Assembly: GCA_018136815.1 (NCBI GenBank)
Contig: CM030939.1
Coordinates: 1,363,782 to 1,427,781, forward strand
Length of the DNA stretch: 64,000 nt
Source of the DNA: Isochrysis galbana
Lineage: Eukaryota; Haptophyta; Isochrysidales; Isochrysidaceae
Direction: 5' to 3'
Part shown: positions 61,101 through 64,000 of the stretch, in pieces
Layout of the letters: the number at the start of each line of letters is the position of its first letter
Numbering within the stretch: position 1 is the stretch's first letter
The notes under the pieces: model-generated
Told to the model about the DNA's origin: nothing
Seen by the model: only the letters and a program-made list of their open reading frames with translations
Database searches by the model: none
Program-made: the position numbers and the translations under genes

Positions 61101-63983
61101 GCCGAGTTCTTCAAGAGAGTAAAGCACCGTCTCCTTGAACACAGGGGTGAGAATGGACCAGCTGGGCATTTGGTGAACCGTGGGCGGCGCTGGGGCATCC
61201 ATAGCCAATGATCGAAGCCAGTGCCGCATGCGCCTCATCGCCTCCGGCGATCGGAAAGGCGTCTCAGTGGAAGACAAGGAAAGCATACGCCGCAAGCGCC
61301 CGACGAGCACCTCGAGGTGCGGCTCGTTGGAGAGCAAGTCAACAAGTTTGGCATCAGCATACGCCTCGTCCGCCCAGAATCCGGATCGCGCTTGGGCGAG
61401 GGTACGTTGCAACGCTTCAGCGCCCGCCCGCAGAGACTTCCGCGCCTCCCCCCCGCCAGGCGTGGCGGGATCAGCAGCAGCTGCGAGACAGGCATGCTGC
61501 AAACATGCCATCAAAGAGGCGAGGGCTTGTTGAATAGCTGGTAGAGCCCTAGAGCGGACTAGCGCGGCACTGTGACAAGCGAGGTCCGATGTTCTCACCC
61601 CTGTGGCCGTGGCTGGAGTGCGCTCGAAGAAGGGCAAAGCGCTCTGCAGCTCTTGCAGCCGTTTTAGATCGAGCCGCGAAAGGTCCTTCAAGGACACCTG
61701 TGCAGGGCAAATCAATAGAGTGAGCTGGACATTATCGAAAAAATGGTAGACTGCCGTCGATGCGGCTGAGTAAGCGCCCCGGCCTTTGAGCGCAGCTCTC
61801 AACTGAATGTGCCAATAGCCCATATCGTGGGCCAACCTTCGTCCCGAGTTTGCCCTCCGCACCTGTGATCGAATCCTCTCAAGCTCCCTGAGCGAGACGG
61901 ACGCATACGCAGATGCGTCGATCGCACGTTCGCGCAGGTGCGCAAGTGAAGATGCCGAAGCGACCCTCATTGCGCCTCGCAGTGTGGAGAACGAGGGCCG
62001 AGAGGAGTGCGAAAAGCGCAAATAATATGAAACCTCTGGAAAAGTATTGTAGCCATCGCCCTCCTTCCCGTCGCCACCGTCGATTACTTTACCAGCTTCC
62101 GCTCGCGCCTCTCCGGCGGAATTGAGAGCGCGCATGGCCGCACCTTCCGACTGAACGGGAACGACGACTCCATTTCCCATCAACTCTTCATCATCGCACT
62201 CGGCATCAGCGCCTTGCCTCGAACTTTTGATGCCATGAAATCCGAAGGCCGAGGCCGACCTCTCAGTAATCGCCTCGGCGGACTCCTCCACAGGCCAAGG
62301 CTGGGCGCATCGCCCAGCTGGACCGATCTCTCCGAATGAGTTGGGCTCGAGCGACATCCGGTCTATGGCGGCGGCACCCATGGCGTTTGCGCCTGCGCTC
62401 AACGTCTCGTTGGCGTAGGAGAGAAGCAGTTCACGGATGGCATCGCATAAGGCTAGCAGGGCCTTTCGAAAGCCTCGGACTACTCGCTCCGAACGCAGAG
62501 CGGGTGGGAGCGCGAGGGGCCCATGAGCTTGTGCGATGGTGAAGATCGGCGGCAGAATCGACGCGATGGCATCGGTGGCGATGACAACGTCATGCTGATG
62601 CAAAGGACCAAGGAGTGGCCACGCCAGAGCGCGCGCGATGTCGCAAGCGGCTGTGAGCGAGGTCCGCGACAATGTGGGCAATGCTACAGTGTCACAGCCG
62701 CCCAAGAGCAAGCCAAGAGCGCGTTTCAAGGAGCCAAGCGGTGGGGGGATCAGTAGAGGTAGGAGTGAGGCGTCAGCTGATGCTCTATCGGAAGTCTTGG
62801 ACGCAGAAGAGTGAGACGGTGAAGGTTCCACGTGGGGCAGTTGCCCACCCGCATGCACAACTCCACGATCGGGCTGCAAATGACTCGACTTGCCAAGATT
62901 GTCTTGAGGCAAAGGGGTGTAGAGCGGCCTATACACCATCAAGAACTGCATGTTGCTCACTTCTGCATCTGAGACGAGGTCCTCGAGGCGCATCTCGTGC
63001 AACATGCGATTCCAGGCTTGCGCAAAACCCCATCCGTTCGTGGAGGGGAGCAAGCCAAGGAGTTCTGTCCCAAAGGTGCCGTCACTTGCATTCCTCGACG
63101 GTCCGCGAGAGGCCGTCGAGGGTCTGAGCTGCGCAGCGATGTCGAATAAAGATCTTGACGAGTGCATTGTGCCCGTGACCGATCCGCATGGCCTCGCCTC
63201 GACTCCCACATCGAAGGCGAGCGCAGCGTTCGCAGCTTGAGCCCGGGTGTCCTTTGCGCCGTAGCCAAATTCAGGGTCGACGGCTGATGCTGACGTGGAC
63301 GCTTGAGTGCCTACGTGCTCGTGCCCTCGCATCTCGGTTAATGGCAGTGACGATCGACTGCGAGAGAGATTATGGATAGGAGGGCATGAGGCGACCCTTA
63401 CCCCTGAAGTTACCTGGCCCGTTGCAGTACTTGCTTGGCCATCCGCCTCAGCCGATGCTCCCGCAATGGTAGATAGCGGCCTAGGACGTACGCGAGTGCT
63501 GGCGGCGAGAGCGCCGATGTCTCCGCTCGCATCAGGGGAAGGAAGATTGTGCGTAGCTGTATTACTAGCCGGCGTGGCATGTAGAAACTTGCGCTCGAAT
63601 CTGTCCGCCGCCGTGTCGAAGTGGCGGGCAAGGAGCTCTGACAACCCTTGCTCGCGCGCAACCCGCAGCTGCAACGCGGCACGATAGATTGCGACGCCCA
63701 TGACCCACAGGGTGAAGGTGATGGAAAATGAGACAAGAAAGAAGAGAATCACTGGTAGCCAAATACACACGAGCAAAACGAGGAGCTGGGTGCCGCTGAT
63801 GCCGGCGCTCCCGGAAAGAGAGCGGTCAAAATAGGAGTACAATAGACCCAGTGTGTCGATGACGAGAGGCCCCGCGATGTAGAAGTAGACGATGCCGCAG
63901 TGCGTCGCGAACAGCGAGGCCCAGAAGGCTAGCGCCCGCCAGGAGACGTGTGATCGAGGTGTCGGAGGCAACGTGCCTCCCAC
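58196..63983 (-). CDS. 1,3-beta-glucan synthase (FKS/callose synthase, GT48), 5' end beyond window edge
   Basis: Three exons on the minus strand, from the window edge (63983 codon, no ATG; frame open to 64000) to 61059, 60832-59618 and 59482-58196. Introns are 226 and 135 bp, both GT-AG, phase 0; total at least 1808 residues (yeast Fks1 has 1876). The enzyme polymerises UDP-glucose into beta-1,3-glucan at a membrane. Hallmarks: MPSWSILTPVFKETVLYSLE; HPFEWKNFAERV after the first splice; RLWASMRGQTLARTVFGMM; DPRAKDVETLLHAFPSLRVA; GNPILGEGKPENQN; IDMNQEGYWEEALKIR; HYGHPDVLDKLHFLPRGGVS and NLSEDVFGG. Exon 1 begins with two or three helices then about 600 poorly conserved residues. Exon 3 is the C-terminal multi-helix domain with ASPVYFIFISQTKSFHFART and LAPMLYNPQ. 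Likely role: chrysolaminarin or wall/scale glucan. Confidence 0.96.
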
Positions 63984-64000
63984 ACTTTCGCCCCCGAGCA

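Overview
The window looks like nuclear DNA of a GC-rich, flagellated microalga; a haptophyte is my best guess. Reasons: TTAGGG telomeric repeats; GT-AG introns of about 95-490 bp; an LZTFL1/BBS17 homologue, which fits cilia or flagella; a hybrid histidine kinase; a beta-1,3-glucan synthase (chrysolaminarin-type storage or wall glucan); and very dense short mobile elements. Lineage is inference. No ribosomal, organellar or prokaryotic operon signal was seen.

Layout. 1-27395 is one contig: a hybrid histidine kinase with a dead second receiver (1-3530), a repeat-filled gap, LZTFL1 (8.2-9.3 kb), a polysaccharide pyruvyl transferase (10.3-11.7 kb, minus), a CHORD protein (14.6-15.9 kb), a Trf4/Cid1-type nucleotidyltransferase (17.4-20.7 kb, minus), a small ankyrin tail-anchored protein (23.6-24.9 kb), a 5'-truncated piggyBac transposase (25.2-26.1 kb), then about 1 kb of telomere repeat running into exactly 100 N. 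The G-rich strand points at the gap, so this is probably a true chromosome end joined to an unrelated contig. 27496-38900 is almost all repeats: LINE pieces, a roughly 120-copy 29-bp satellite and one hypothetical gene. 38.9-42.9 kb (minus) encodes two Y-family DNA polymerases in one reading frame. Then come a hAT relic, a TLC-domain membrane protein, a three-exon ACAA1-type thiolase (49.5-50.9 kb), a Ty3/gypsy chromodomain relic, long GA tracts, a hypothetical nuclear protein (53.2-54.3 kb), a gag-like relic, and a three-exon 1,3-beta-glucan synthase (GT48) running off the right edge.

The host genes do not form a pathway; they are scattered housekeeping and signalling genes. The most unusual material is between them: many islands of about 70-200 bp, each built from one private short word repeated in both orientations (for example AAATAC, CGTGTTT, AAAAACGG, GGATAT, GAGTACTCG). 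Three of these have matching terminal inverted repeats beginning CCTAGNTGGGAAA and perfect 8-bp target duplications, and hAT transposase relics lie in the same window. This suggests a radiation of hAT-type miniature elements in which each family carries its own putative transposase-binding word.

Both edge genes (histidine kinase, glucan synthase) are open to the window border and may be 5'-incomplete. Exon structures were read by eye from splice signals, reading frame and family alignment from memory.
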